This document shows, in pieces, positions 12,001 to 24,558 of a stretch of DNA of 64,000 nt. Every line of letters begins with the position of its first letter. Position 1 is the stretch's first letter. The stretch comes from Lingula anatina (lineage: Eukaryota; Brachiopoda; Lingulata; Lingulida; Lingulidae). Position numbers and translations under genes: made by a program. The notes below the pieces were generated by a model. That model saw only the letters and a list, made by a program, of their open reading frames with translations, was not told the DNA's origin and made no database searches. Where the stretch lies: NCBI RefSeq assembly GCF_001039355.2, contig NW_019775723.1, positions 173,569 through 237,568 of the forward strand. Reading direction: 5' to 3'.

Positions 12001-14020
12001 ACCATTAGCACAATCACGCTGATTGATCCCATCTCCTTTAATCAAACATAGCACTGTTGTTTAAAATAAAACACACACTCAAACGCACACACTTTGAACA
12101 AGTACAAAAAGTTTACATTTGTAATGACAGTAAAGTTGTTCTGTAGCTAGCCCTAACCTTCCTGTCTTGTGCTGCTTTCACTTCGTGCACGTGCATGCCG
12201 CCCCCGCCACCCACCAGTACCCACATTAAACCCCATCCCCATTACACACGGGGCTATCGTCTGAGTGAACAAAGGAATATCATCCTCTGATATGAGTGGC
12301 ATCTACAATAGTAGACAAACATTTTAGTTTATTAATTTTATTTAATTATTTAAAAATAAAGTCGATGCAATAGCGGGGTTTGCACTAGCGTACATAGATC
12401 TACATACAGTCCTCACCTCTTCCTGGTCTTACTGAGATGACGACTGGGTAAATAAGCCGGTAAGTGCACAGTAAAACAATCAGATTTGCTCATTATAATG
12501 ACAGAGAACTTTTCTAAATGCACTGGAATTTCAAATATTTAGACGTTCGTCTCAAACGTAAGGTCGGTACTATATTTTCAAATTTAAACATAACCTCATT
12601 TAGCTAAAATCCCCAACAAGGAAGTGTTAGGCCTACATTTTCAGGCCGACGACACATTTGACGCTAATATTTTAATATGATTTTTTTTTTTTAATATTTC
12701 AACAGTCGTTCGCTGTAAGGTATATAGAATGTAGTCAGAATCATGAATCAAAAATAAAGTGCTGGCATTTGTCAAATCAGAGGGGCGTAAATCTAAGTAC
12801 ATTGTAGTAACTTTCATATGTTAGGTTCATGAGGTTTTGCAGAGGACATCATTTTCATGTACTTATGTGATATCAGTATATATGACTCAATTAAGTCATC
12901 TTTTTTATATCGATATTTAGTTGACATGTACATTATCCTTTTAGACGATTCTGTTTTTCCTGGCCGCCATGGTGCTGTGCATGTACATGTATGCTTTAAA
13001 GTTTCCGAATGTTGTGTGAGTATAAGCTACTATAGCTATATAATATTTAAGTTTCATAGTTTTATTTACATTGTCGCTATTTGTGTGTACCCGTTGCTCT
13101 CTCTCTCTCCTTTCTTTTATTTTTCATTTTGTATGTACATTTATTGTATTTCGGTTTTTGAGATTCGTTATTTTATTATTGTAATGCAGTTATTTATTAT
13201 CATTTTTTGGTTTGTTTGTTTGTTTGTTTGTTTGTTTAGTTTCACCACAACCGCTACTACTACCACTACAACTACTTGTAAGCGCTGAATTATATCTGAA
13301 CAAATAAAGGTTAACTTTATAGAGGGTTGCGTTGAGTTACATTATTCTTTCAGAGTACTAATACCTTTTTCGCACGGCGTCTGGGCGAAGGTAGACGAAA
13401 TCACACGAAATTGCACGGAATCGTACTTTATGGGCACAAAATGTAGACATGCTCGGCGTAACCCGTAGCTCCTTGCGGTATCAAAAAAAAAAAAAAATAT
13501 CGTACATACAGTACAGCTACTTGTATGTGATGTATGACATCTACGTAATGCGTGAACAAATAAAGGTTTACTTTAAAGAGGGCTGCGGTGAGTTACATTA
13601 TTCTTTCGTGTACTATTGACACAAATCAATACAATGCGGCAGTATTAGGCCCTACACGTAGGGGAGTAAGGGTTGAACAGCGGCTGAAGTACCGGTATCT
13701 AAACCAGATATTTTTTGTCTTCAGAGAGACGAGTGTCTTGAATACTTGAGGAAAACACCAAGTCTTGCTATATGAGTGAATTTATCAGATTCCTTTTTTG
13801 TATTGCATCTGGCCTCAATTGTTCAGATTGAGCTGAGTCCCCATAGATACTTTTGCCCAGTCAGCATGACCTAGTTACCGGTATGTCCATTGTTTCGCTT
13901 TCCTATCGATAATTATATTACGCGGTTTATCAGCGTGCTAAATCTAGAAGATATAGAGGTAAAAAGACAAAATCTAAGTCAGGCTTAATTTTTTTTTTTT
14001 TTTACTTTGATATCGCTTTA
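9002..14020. other. Intergenic, no gene seen; contains diverged tandem duplicates
   Basis: No ORF with family features is present. About 9530-9660 and 10810-10990 are diverged copies of one block (agggaattcccctttgatgt against aggggattaccctttgatgt). A 30-bp dimer lies at about 10560-10622 and a 21-bp dimer at about 11697-11740. About 13300-13365 recurs at 13555-13620. A TTTG run is at 13207-13240. A MITE at 11034-11137 is listed separately. Confidence 0.6.
11034..11137. mobile_element. 104-bp MITE with 25-bp terminal inverted repeats
   Basis: The ends, CCCAGCAGGCAAACGACATT and onward, and their reverse complement differ at one of 25 positions. The interior is itself palindromic, built from acgttgat/atcaacgt words. 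It has no coding capacity. Confidence 0.85.
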
Positions 14021-16560
14021 ATGGAGGAAAACTCACTATTGTATACATACGGAAACGGCTATGCAGCTAGTGAGAGCGCCAGTAAGTAGTACTACTCTGC
14101 TTTATCGGGCATTTTAACTTATTAATATGTATTCATCAGTTTGCATAACCGTGTTGTTCTTGCATATACAATAATTCTTTCATACTGCGTTAGTTTTAAC
14201 TTTAAGGGATAATTAATTTTTTTATCACCGATCATCATTTATTTCTAACCAGTTATGTTCTGTGGAGAAAACCTTACTGGTGAGTCTTTTTCCCTATAAT
14301 ATGTGCCACTACCCTCCACCAGGGTCACAGATTGACTTTTCACAGGATATTCACAGATGTCTCTTTAGATAAATAGACAGTCATTTTACTATATCTGGAT
14401 TTCCCTCATTTTTCCGTATATAATCTGCCACCCTGGTAGAGGGTAGACACGCGTAGCGTGGCGTGGCGTTGGTTAAAAACAGTGCGACGCGCCGATACAC
14501 CTAAACCGGGTGAAAAAAATAAGTAGCTCACACAAAGTATACAACTTCATTTACGAGATATATTCTTTGTGTAACACCCGGCGTTTTAAAACCCACGTAT
14601 ATGACGTGTATGAATAAAAACATTTCCTTTTTCTGCGCGCTCATTGACGCATATCTGGCATCTCGGAAATACAGGAGGGTACAGGTTGGAGTAACGGTAT
14701 CTTAATCAGATAGTTATGTTTCTCAGGGAGATGAGGCCTTGTATACGTGTGGAAAACATCAAGTCTTGCTATATAATTGCATTCATGAGCTTTCTTCTTT
14801 GTATTATACCCGACCTCAATTTGTTCAGATTAAGCCGATCGAGTCCCTCTTGATACATTCGCCCAGAATGACCTTCAAAATGTAGGTTCTTGGCACGGTT
14901 TTCTAGAAATTCATTATATGACAACACGTGCTCTATCGGTACATAACCTAATTTTGCCACAAAAATGATTTATTATCAGGACCTCTTTTTTGGAGCGAAA
15001 TAAATCGAAGTATGATACAACATTATATGGCATCATTTGTTTTTCTTCACCCGTAGGTGATCTGCCTATGCAGGAAGTCCGTCACCAGTTGCCGGAGCGT
15101 CCATTGAATCCCGGGAATGGGGTGGGTAATGGACAATTTAATGCCAGTCACAGCGAGGCGACAGCATCGGACACTGGTAGTGGGTCAGCAGGAAGTTCTG
15201 CAGCTTGTGAGAGCGCCAGTAAGTACCTGACTCTTGCTTTCTCGCGTATTTTACTCATTGTCTTCATCAGTTTACATAACCGTGCTGTCACTGCATATTT
15301 AATTAACTTCCATGCGTTTGTTAATTTTCATCATCGACCATCAAAGTCATTTTTTTTTTTTTTTAACCAGCTATATTTCGTGAAGACGGTTGGAATTCTA
15401 ACAGAAAAACGCCGTTCCTTTAATAAAATATTTGATATGACAAAATAAAATTGAGTAAATAGAGAAATATACAAACGAACCTAATACACCCCTTTACCAT
15501 TCCGTGCTTATAGTGCTGGTGTTCCTACAATCCGTCACTGGGCCACAATCGTTAGTTCGTATTTTAACAACAGCATCCTTCTTTGCGTTGATTTTAAAGT
15601 CACCAAAAATTGGCCACTGTGCTCATATGTACGTGTACACGTTATTTCCGTGGCTATTTTTTTATTTCATTTTTTTTCTATTCGCACTTTTAGAATTACT
15701 TTGGTGGGTTTTTTTTAGTTTTGTGCTGCTCCTAGACTTGACTATTTATTCTAACCATTTGTTTGCTATATTAACACTAACATAATATGCTTGATGCTAG
15801 TACATGTACACCCAGCTATCAATATTGTATTTATAACAACATCCAACCCTTAAATACCCAGTACCGGGTATAGCCTAGATTACATTTGAAATGCGATGCC
15901 CGTACGGTGCACGTATACTGCCCGTAATATACTGCCTTTAATTTCTTATTTCTTAAATTTCTTATTTGTTCAACACCCGGGGCAATATGTGCAGATGACG
16001 CATGAACCCTTTCCTTTTGAAAAAGCCCAGCGTGACCTACCGGTATAAAACGTCGATCGATAAAGCATATGTTCTATCAGCGTGTTATCGACACGATGGC
16101 TAATAGACACATGATCATTGTAGGATATAGGGAGGTTAAGTTGAAAGGTTACAATAACTGAAGTACTGTCAATTGTTTACAGGAACTTGACTTTACCCCA
16201 TCTTTTGATTAAGCCAAGCATGAATTAAAAAAGTAACTATAAAAGTTCTTTCGTAGTCTTCTTTGACACATACAACGCCCTGTCTACTGGAAAATACATG
16301 TACATGCATACTGCAGTGAGATACAAGTTCAACAGCTGCTGAAGTACTGGTGCTAAATCGGACAGTTATGCCTTTTTGTTAATTTTCATCAGCGATCATC
16401 AAAGTGATTATTTATTTTTAACCAGCTATCCCTAACGAAAAAGTCCTATAGGATCCTTTAGGAAATTGGGCCAATTTCCTATAGGATCCCATAGAATCTT
16501 ATAGGACCCCATGGGACTTTTTCGTAAGGGATGTTTCGTAGAGAAAACTTACATGTTGAG
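13640..16560 (+). repeat. Three diverged tandem copies of a ~1.1-1.6 kb intron/exon unit
   Basis: Landmarks recur in order. A gctgaagtac/gtatc word appears near 13680, 14690 and 16340. A taaccagttatgtt-like word appears near 14250, 15370 and 16425. The exon end gagagcgcca|gtaagt appears at 14072-14086 and 15209-15224. The unit therefore duplicated an exon end with its donor inside the RING-only gene. Confidence 0.65.
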
Positions 16561-17512
16561 TCTACCACTTGCGCTTCTCCAAATATGACTATAACATGCT
16601 TATATTGTTTAATTTTAATATTGTCGATTGGTGGGCATTATTCAATTTCATATGTTATACCCTAGTCACACAATTTTGAAAAAAAAATCTTCATTCCGGC
16701 TCATTCTGCTTGATTACTGCCGATTCCGAATAAGTGTGAAGGGGGCTTAAATTTTTTTCTGCGTAAAAGATGCACAATTATTTGACCGTGAGGTTTTTAT
16801 TTACTCTGTGACTCTAATTACATGTAACCCTATGACTGTTTATAGTTAATCCCATGACTATCTAATAAACCATTGTATAGGGTTATTATAGACGTCACTT
16901 CTTAGACCTACATGTGGTTGCTTTCATTTCATGGTAAATCCGCAACAGTTAACTTGATATATTTGTTTAACTATACACTAGGTCTTTTTATTCTTTACTT
17001 TAATACTTTTTTATTTGTGTAGCTAAAGAGGAAAACCAATGGGATGAGAAGAAGGAAAAAAATACAGAGTCCACACTTACTGTCAGTGAAAGGGCTGAAA
17101 GTACGTAACAGACTGCAGTGCCCCCTGTCGACAATCAGTAAAGATCCTTCAAAAATATTGATGTTTATGCTTGATACAATCAGTAACATAGAGAGTGTAA
17201 CTTATATGACGAATGTGTTCATTAAGTTATTCATGTACTTTCATAACTTAGGAAAGTATATGATAGAATGCGTCAAACAGTTATTGATCACATTTTTACA
17301 TTCCAGGAGTCACATTTCTCCGTGCTCTCAGAGCGGAGAACCAGCGTCTGAGAGCACAGATGACGTGTAAGTTCTGCAACATCGAGGAAGTCAGCATGGT
17401 ATTTCTACCGTGTGGTCACTTGGTTTCCTGTGCACAGTGTGAGCCTGCTCCTAGACGTTGTCCTGTATGTGGGACCTTGATCAGGACCACTGTACTCGCC
17501 AAAATACCTTAA
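14021..17512 (+). CDS. Small RING-only IAP-derived protein (168 aa)
   Basis: The proposed exons are 14021-14081, 15057-15218, 17023-17100 and 17307-17512. All junctions are phase 1 with GT-AG borders and the sum is 507 nt, ending in a stop. The product starts MEENSLLYTYGNGY, continues through a Ser/Gly/Asn-rich region and a Lys/Glu linker, and ends in a C3HC4 RING (CKFC, PCGH, CAQC, CPVC) and a short tail. Exons three and four are direct homologues of exons of the IAP-like gene at 204-1232, but no UBA or BIR domain is seen between 9 and 17 kb. The 36-nt mini-exon of the first gene survives only as a broken copy near 17138-17173 (donor GT replaced by AT); skipping it keeps the frame. Inferred role: an E3 ligase or a competitor of IAP RING dimers. 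Exons one and two are less certain because they rest on splice signals only. Confidence 0.62.
16430..16530. mobile_element. 101-bp palindromic MITE with AT target duplication
   Basis: Terminal inverted repeats CCCTAACGAAAAAGTCC and GGACTTTTTCGTAAGGG (one mismatch) flank nested tcctataggatcc-type palindromes. The tandem sister copies at about 14250 and 15370 show the empty site (ctatgttt-like), giving a 2-bp AT target duplication. Confidence 0.85.
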
Positions 17513-20124
17513 TTAAGTTATGATTTTAAGACTATCTATAATATATCAAACATATACCCCATATTCAAGTGCTGACCACATTTTTACACAAATAGCCATC
17601 ACCTACGTCTGTTTTGAAATGAAAAATGAAAAAAAAAAAGAAATATTCCCTTGTAACTATTTTTATAATGCTTTCACTGTCTGGGTCATGATTGGAGCAT
17701 CTTATCCTTTTAACTATCAATGTAACCCGTTTCATTTATTTATGTATTATTTTTATTATTAATATAATAATAATAATAATTAATTTAATTGATTTTATTC
17801 AATTGTTGTAGCTTACCATTTACAAAAAAGAGCAATAAACATTGTAATACACATGTAAAGGTAAAGGTAATAGATTCCTGAATGGACTAAACCTACTATA
17901 ACTAAAATGATTAATTGGTGTGGAAATGGAGTATAAACACTCTTGAGGTTGAACGAAAAACCAGTCGGTGGTGAATAAATGCTTGAAAATTGCAACTCTA
18001 CTTCGTTATCACTATGATATTATAACGAATGTAATACCGTATATTCTTTTCAACTAAATGGCTGTAAATTCCCATTGTGGAGTATTTAATTTTCTATATA
18101 AACGTTTTATTTATCACCAGTCAAATAACTTAAGCTTGTCTGTTTACTATAAACAAGTTAACTGCGTTTTTTTTTATTTTTTTTTATTTTATTTTATTAT
18201 TATTATTTTTTTTTTTTTACTCTTTGGATATTTTACAAAGTGCCTGTCATTTCCCAAAGAAAAAATTCTTTCATTCTAATCTTGAGTGCTATCGTCCTTG
18301 TTCCTTGTGCAGCGTTCGGAAATTATGTACCCATACTTACGGCATTAGCGAAAATGACACGAAGGTGAGACGCCGATGATGACGTTGAGAATTGTGCCAA
18401 TTGTGGGAAATATCTTAAAAATTGTTGATAGAAAAACATTTTAAGTTTAAAATCCCGGAAAACTGCCAATGAGAATATTTTTTGCGGTTTGCGAATGCCA
18501 TATTGTCCACCACAGAAGAAAAAAAATCACATTGGTTAGAGGCAACGCGTACTCCCTTAGTAAAAAAACAGAGTAAGAACAGACATCTGACCAGTTATCA
18601 TGACACAGGCCATTGAATGGATGAAAATGCCGAACAGTAATTTTAAAAAATTTACAGCTTCAAAAGACTGTAGTGTGATTCCTCCATTTCAGCAAGTAAA
18701 TATGCGATTTGGATATTATAGAAACGTCTTCATCACTCAACGACTAAACAAATGTCGAAGGACAGATAGAAAAAAGGGCAAATTCAAATAAATTTATTTC
18801 AAGGTATTTAGTCGCATTTGCACATCTATATATGTATTTTATCTTATACATTTTGCCATATTTGCTACCAGCGTAAACTGTGATATATTCAGATCAAATT
18901 ATCCCAGCAAAAGTGGAATTAAAAGAAGCCAAAAATGCCACTCTTACATTTACCAGTAACATACAGCTCTCATTCATATAAAATCAAAATTAGATGTAAG
19001 GATATTAACAGGATATACATGTAAGTGGATACGTAGTTGCTCTTATACAATATAACGGCTGTTTGAAAGTCATTTAATAAAATGAGTATACAGGTAGCTA
19101 CATGTATCAAAACTCAAATCATAAAACGAGCACATAGTGTGCATACTGAGTATGAATTCATGAACACCTTATCACCTACATGGTATACCCATTTTGTTGT
19201 CATCTATACCATACATGAAATGAACGGTGAGTTCACTTATAGTCACTGGCACAAGACACCGCGTTGTATGTGGCTTTTGCAACTGTGAATACTACATAAC
19301 ATACACCTGAGAGGCAAGAACTGTATATGTATCATATCCATGCAGAGAGAATGTGAGTTACTACCAATTGCAACCCACTTTAAATGTCATGAAATTTGTA
19401 AAATGTCACCTTTGTGAACTCTTTATTAAATTTCATGTTAAGTACTTCGTTTGATGTAGGGATTTTGAAAATTCAAAGCAGCATGCATACCTATCATATA
19501 CATTGTGCCTATTTCACAGTATTTGATTCAGACTTAACGGGCAAATCTTTTTTAGAACAAGGTGCTGGAGATAATCACTGTGTCCTCTCTGCCGTAGCTG
19601 TGGTAGGGTTTTATAAAGTCAGGAGCTTCTCTGTACAGATATCCATGGTGTAATATGCTATGTACCCAGTATGTAACTTACAATATAATAATATTGCAAT
19701 TTTATAACACAAAATACTTGCAGGGTAGATAAACATACCCTTAATTTCCTTACACAGCTGAATGATTAGGCGCTAGCTTAGAATTGGACCCGCCCTTTCG
19801 TACATCACTTCTAGCATAAATGGATCTAATAAGCTCCTATAGGCCTATCGTAAAATCTCCTCTTATTAAATGCTCAGTGAAAAAAAAGAACAACCATAAA
19901 AAATATTCCTCTGGTAGTAATATCTGAGTTTAGACAATGAAAATCTTCCGCAACCCTAGTCCTCACTGATACATTTTAAGATGTAGAAATAACAGCATCA
20001 ACTCTGAAAACATAACTTTGAAATGTTGATGTATCTGTACATTTGATATGGCAAATAATTGTAAGTATTCAAGATAAGTCAAATATGATTCTCCCTCGCG
20101 ATTACTGTGGTGCCGTATACGGCT
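17513..20124. other. Intergenic between convergent RING and ARM/death-domain genes
   Basis: No gene is seen. It is the counterpart of 1233-3694, shares long aligned blocks with it and lacks the 325-bp block at 1986-2310. A T-rich tract lies at 18168-18220. Confidence 0.7.
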
Positions 20125-22622
20125 CTATAATGGCAGCATAGCAGCAATGTCGGCTTCTCCTATTTCACATAGTGCCTCAGCCAAAGCTTTAGCTGTGGCT
20201 TTTGTGGACTCTCTGTTCTTCCAACTGTTTAACATTTGGCGTATCATCTCCCTAAGTCCAAACACATAATTGTCATGGGTTATGATATCTATTTCACCGT
20301 CAGGAATGTCCAGTTTCCTTGCTAATCGCTTCCAGTGCTTACCTAAGTGCTGACTCAAAATGTCGATGTCATTCTGTGTGATTATCCTGGTGGCTGAAAT
20401 ATGAATAATTTATACGCTATAAACGCGTTTATTAAAGCGAGGCTTAACTGAACCCTACAGGTACACTATGTGCCGTTATTTATGCGACCTACCTTCACCT
20501 TGTCCTTGGTTCTGTTCCAGCGTCCACAAAACTCTTGTCGCGGTGTTCTTTATCTCATGACTGGAGTGATGGGAAAGTTTTTGAAGCATGTCTATGCAAT
20601 TTCCAACATCCTAAAATAGACACCAAATTATATTTGAAAAATCTATTGCCATTGGTTTTCCCCGTTATTCAACTTAAACAGTAGGCGTGTTGAAAAGTGT
20701 TGAAAGCCATTTCCCAACAATAGAGCATTAAGTTTTGGATAATAGCCAAATATAACATATCTTTGTAGGAGCAAGACTGCATAGTTATGCTCAAATGACG
20801 AGCTTCCCAATGGCTATTCCATAGGAATATTCAAAACACTGTAACCTACCACGTTTTCAGATTTTCAAAATTGGTTTTGAAATTCATTTCATTCGTTCGG
20901 CTTTGTGGGTTTACAAACGTCATTTTTATTACGATGCTCATATGCAACTTATGCAATATACATATGGGGAATAAGCGCCAAACAATACTCATAATCACGA
21001 AACTCTGCAATAGTTTGATGCCAAAAATATCCCGTTTATTACAATCAAAAACTGTGGGAATTACCTTTATTTTTGCTTTGTTTTCTTGATCAAGGGAAAG
21101 TTTCCACAGCGTTTTTGCTGATTGTTTTACATCTTCTTCATCAGTTGACATAAGCATAGTAGCAAGAAGTGGTATAGCGCCGTGCTGCACTAAAGCTACT
21201 TTATCATTCTCGTGTCTAGCGAGTACCCCCAATGCTTCAGCCAGTTCAGATGTTGACAACCCTCGAAATCTTCTTTTCTCCGCTTCCAGCGCTTTCTCTA
21301 GTCCGTTAATGAGAAACGTGAATACGGTTTCGTCTGTTGTCAACAAATCGTTTTGTTGTTCGTCTGTGATGTAACATTTGATTAAGGTCGCTTCTGCTTT
21401 TATCTCTGAAATAAACGTGCTCAGCTCATGATGTAAAAGTAGGTGTTCCTGCACTTTTTGAAACAAGGAACGCGCAAGTTAGCACAACCGTGGCTGAAGG
21501 ACTTATCTACCATTGTTGAGTTACCACAATAAACATGTTTCACTTTTCCCCGAGTTTAGTTTCACAATTATAGAAATATACTGATATAGTGTTATTTAAA
21601 TCAGACATCAAGATATAACATCGAATACTTACTCTCATCAGTTGACTGTAAGTAAGGTTCGATTCTCTCCAAGACGTCAATTTCCTGGAAAATGTCTTTT
21701 ATAGCGTCGAGTTTTGAACAGTTGTACACTGGAGCTATGGCTGTTTGTACGGCTCCTAATGTCCCTTTGTTCTATAAAACAAGAATTCAAACGCTTCATG
21801 TTTATTTATTTCTTGGCGTGTTGATATTTCATTTAATCAAAATACAAATTAATTTTTTCGCCGAAAATAAAACGTTTGCCTTTCATTATTAATATGTATT
21901 TCATCACAAATATTTCCAGGATGTCTAAGTTCGATTAAAATACTGACGTAGGGAGTCATTAAATGTTTTATGAATGATCATGAAACAAAGAATAGTTTAT
22001 CAAGTCTTAAAAACCACGAAACATTCAAAAGAATGGCGTTTTGAACACAGTAACGTACATTTTCTTGCAATGTGTTGTTTTGTATCCCAAGCTGTACGGC
22101 GTCTAGGTCCTTCATCATAAGCTCCAAGTAACCAGAGCGCGCGAGTTGCTCAGCAAATTGTGGACTGGCATCACTGTAGTCCCAGAAGAAAGACCGCAAA
22201 TTGCTCAGTTCGGTGGTCCACTCTGTGCCATCTTCATAGTATGTCACTGCCTTAATATCAAAAAAGTCCAATGAAGCCTTGTAATAGTCCACCAACAAGG
22301 AGACCAGCCCGAGCTCAGTTACATCATCTCCTAAAATAAGTCTCTGCTCTCGGTTTCTAAAACAACCATAAGGCTTCCGAAGGTGGTACAAAATCCCATC
22401 ATGTATTTCCTTCCTCCTCTGTTCGTAGTTTGTGGCACGCACACGTTTCAAAAACTCGGCGAACTGCAGGCATCTATCGCGAAACATGTCTAGCTCTCTC
22501 TGGCGGATTGCTTTCTGTCTTTGGTCTTTTTGTGACTGCCTCGGCGATTTGTCTGGCACCGCAAGGATACGTACTGTTTCTTTAAGGACCTCTCCAGCGA
22601 CGATGCTAGCACCTGTCCCCAT
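20125..22622 (-). CDS. Armadillo-repeat + death-domain protein (476 aa)
   Basis: Exons on - are 22622-22059, 21771-21633, 21405-21065, 20610-20493 and 20393-20125 (564+139+341+118+269 = 1,431 nt, one open frame). The start is the ATG at 22622 (MGTGASIVAGEV); the frame runs a little further upstream without an ATG. Residues about 25-100 are helical and charged. About 110-387 are armadillo-like (NLRSFFWDYSDASPQF, ELAEALGVLARHENDK, AKTLWKLS). The last exon (388-476) is a death domain (LSQHLGKHWKRLARKL, REMIRQML). Both module types are protein-interaction scaffolds, so the inferred role is an adaptor in apoptosis or innate signalling; no catalytic motif is seen. It is convergent with the RING-only gene and a paralogue of the module in the 26.65-38.8 kb gene. 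A spliced 5' UTR is likely (acceptor near 22711). The named family is not known to me. Confidence 0.85.
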
Positions 22623-23049
22623 CTTTCCGGACACTATTTCAGAGTGACTAAATTAGTTTGAATTTCCAACACACCATGGGCTTACTGTGGCAAATGTTAA
22701 GAGGCCTTGGGCTGTTTGAAATAAGAAAAAAAGTTTGTCAATGGGACGAAGCACTTTGTCACTATCCCTTACATGAATAAAATAGGTAATCATGCAATTA
22801 AATATATCAAATGTGTCCTAAATGCTGTACTTGGACATGTACTGTACATGTATACGAGTATTTTCTTAACTCTGAAAGAACTTCCACTAATTATGTTGTT
22901 ATTAATGTAAACGTTTAACTTGTATTGAATCAGATGGGAAATTGTAACTAAAAAGTCATTGCCATGCCTACTATATATATAGAACAATTGATTTTTGTAG
23001 TAATCAATAAAACAACCATCATTGCCCCAAGTGTAGCTATTGACATCAT

Positions 23050-23285
23050 CTCACGCTGGCATGAAGTTGGCCCAATGTCGGGGAAATGGTTGGACAAATG
23101 ACGTTGGCCAAACATGGCTAGTTGACTTACTGAAATTGTGCCTACGGTATAGCTTATGTCGAGCCGATGAGCAACCATACGTTGCCCTTATGCCGGCGAT
23201 TGACTTCAAGACGTTGGGCCAACAGTAGTCCTTTAACCAAGCTGGCGTTGGGACAACTTCATGCCGATGTCATCTTGCTGTCTGG
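23050..23285. mobile_element. Palindromic MITE upstream of the ARM/death-domain gene
   Basis: The left arm (gctggcatgaagttggccc) is repeated in inverse orientation near 23240-23275. A diverged copy sits in the same relative place at about 39100-39330, upstream of the other ARM gene, so insertion predates that duplication. Confidence 0.6.
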
Positions 23286-23669
23286 GAAATCTGTACATGT
23301 ACAATATACTTGTATATGCATGTGCAAGCAGCGCATATATCATTATTAAAACTGGTTTTATCTGTCATGTCACTCTTGTTTTAACCGTTTGCCTATTTAA
23401 CAAATATGTCATCGATCACAGAGTGAGAGTGTGTGTGTGTGTGTGTACGTGTAGAATGTATACTGCATTTACATATATGTATTTGTTTTTTAATTTTGGA
23501 TGTCCAAAATAAATGTCAAAAAACATATGTTATCACTAATGCTACCGTTGGAAGACGACGGATAATCGATCACACCCAATCACAGCTACACGACGCCATT
23601 AAAACAAACAAACACGACATCAGGTGCTGTCTAATTCAGCTTATATGGTCAAATTAATGTAGAACTTCC

Positions 23670-24200
23670 CTTGATAAACTCACCAGAAGTTTACACTGTT
23701 TTGATTAAACCTCAGATGATCATAATCTAATTTCTTGTCCCCCTAAATTTGCCCCACTGGGACTGTTAGACCTCTCCAGTGACTGCGCAATTTCTCGTCA
23801 CTGCAATTGAAAATCGACAGGTACCGGGGAAGGTTAATAAAAGCTGAAAATACTAAACACAAACATCTCACGACAAAGAAGTAGATTGAATAGCAAGCGT
23901 ATGATTTACCCTGGCAAAACACACAGAAAAAAGTATGTTTTGCTCTAAGCGGGACACGTTATGCAAACAGAATGTGTTTAAAGACCCAGTCCGACAAAGG
24001 GTGTTTCTATGTATTTTCTTTTTCTTTGCATTTAGCTTCTGTCGCGTATAACGAAATGTTATGTCATTGTGAATATGTAGGTCGCAGATTGTTTGAGTTA
24101 AATACAATAGCAGCGGTAAATACAATAGCAGCGGTAAAAATGAGACAAAGTACAAAAAGAAGGCACACCACGATATCAAAGCTGCTTTGTGGTTGACCAT
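23670..24200 (-). promoter_or_regulatory. Conserved 5' UTR/promoter block of the ARM genes (copy 1)
   Basis: This stretch aligns closely with 39725-40300 upstream of the other ARM gene, much better than neighbouring intergenic DNA. On - it contains a putative non-coding exon ending at a donor (cagg|gtaaat at about 23910), consistent with splicing to the acceptor in front of the first coding exon. The start of transcription is probably right of 23930. Confidence 0.45.
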
Positions 24201-24472
24201 CAGTCTTCGACAACCTTGAGCTACATGTAGTAATAGCTCTCAAAGTATATGATATCCCATTTACACTACCATCTGAAAAAATCCGAGTAGGCCTTTATCC
24301 TTTTCAAAATTTATGTTAAAAATCGATTCGCTTTCCCGTACACACACAGCAAAGTTTAATTAACCGTATGCCACAGGTGCAGTTTCCTGTTTGAGCAATT
24401 GCGCATGCGCTGCACAGAAAAACATATGCATACATAAAATATGTATAGCTGTATAGCTTTTCGAACTGTGCG

Positions 24473-24516
24473 TTTTTTTTTTTTTTTTTTTTTNCCAATT
24501 ACTAGCTCTTTTTCTT

Positions 24517-24547
<31 letters not shown>

Positions 24548-24558
24548 GGGGGGGGGGG
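24473..24558. repeat. Poly-T tracts followed by a G run, with assembly gap
   Basis: Poly-T runs flank the N at 24494; a second poly-T of about 30 is followed by about 11 G. No coding content. Confidence 0.9.

Noticed and set aside
12857-13288. 143-aa ORF on +
   Set aside because: AT-rich, hydrophobic low-complexity translation ending in TTTG and CAACTA repeats.
14769-14960. 63-aa ORF on - resembling a charged protein
   Set aside because: It lies inside the triplicated intronic unit of the RING-only gene and its sister copies are not open.
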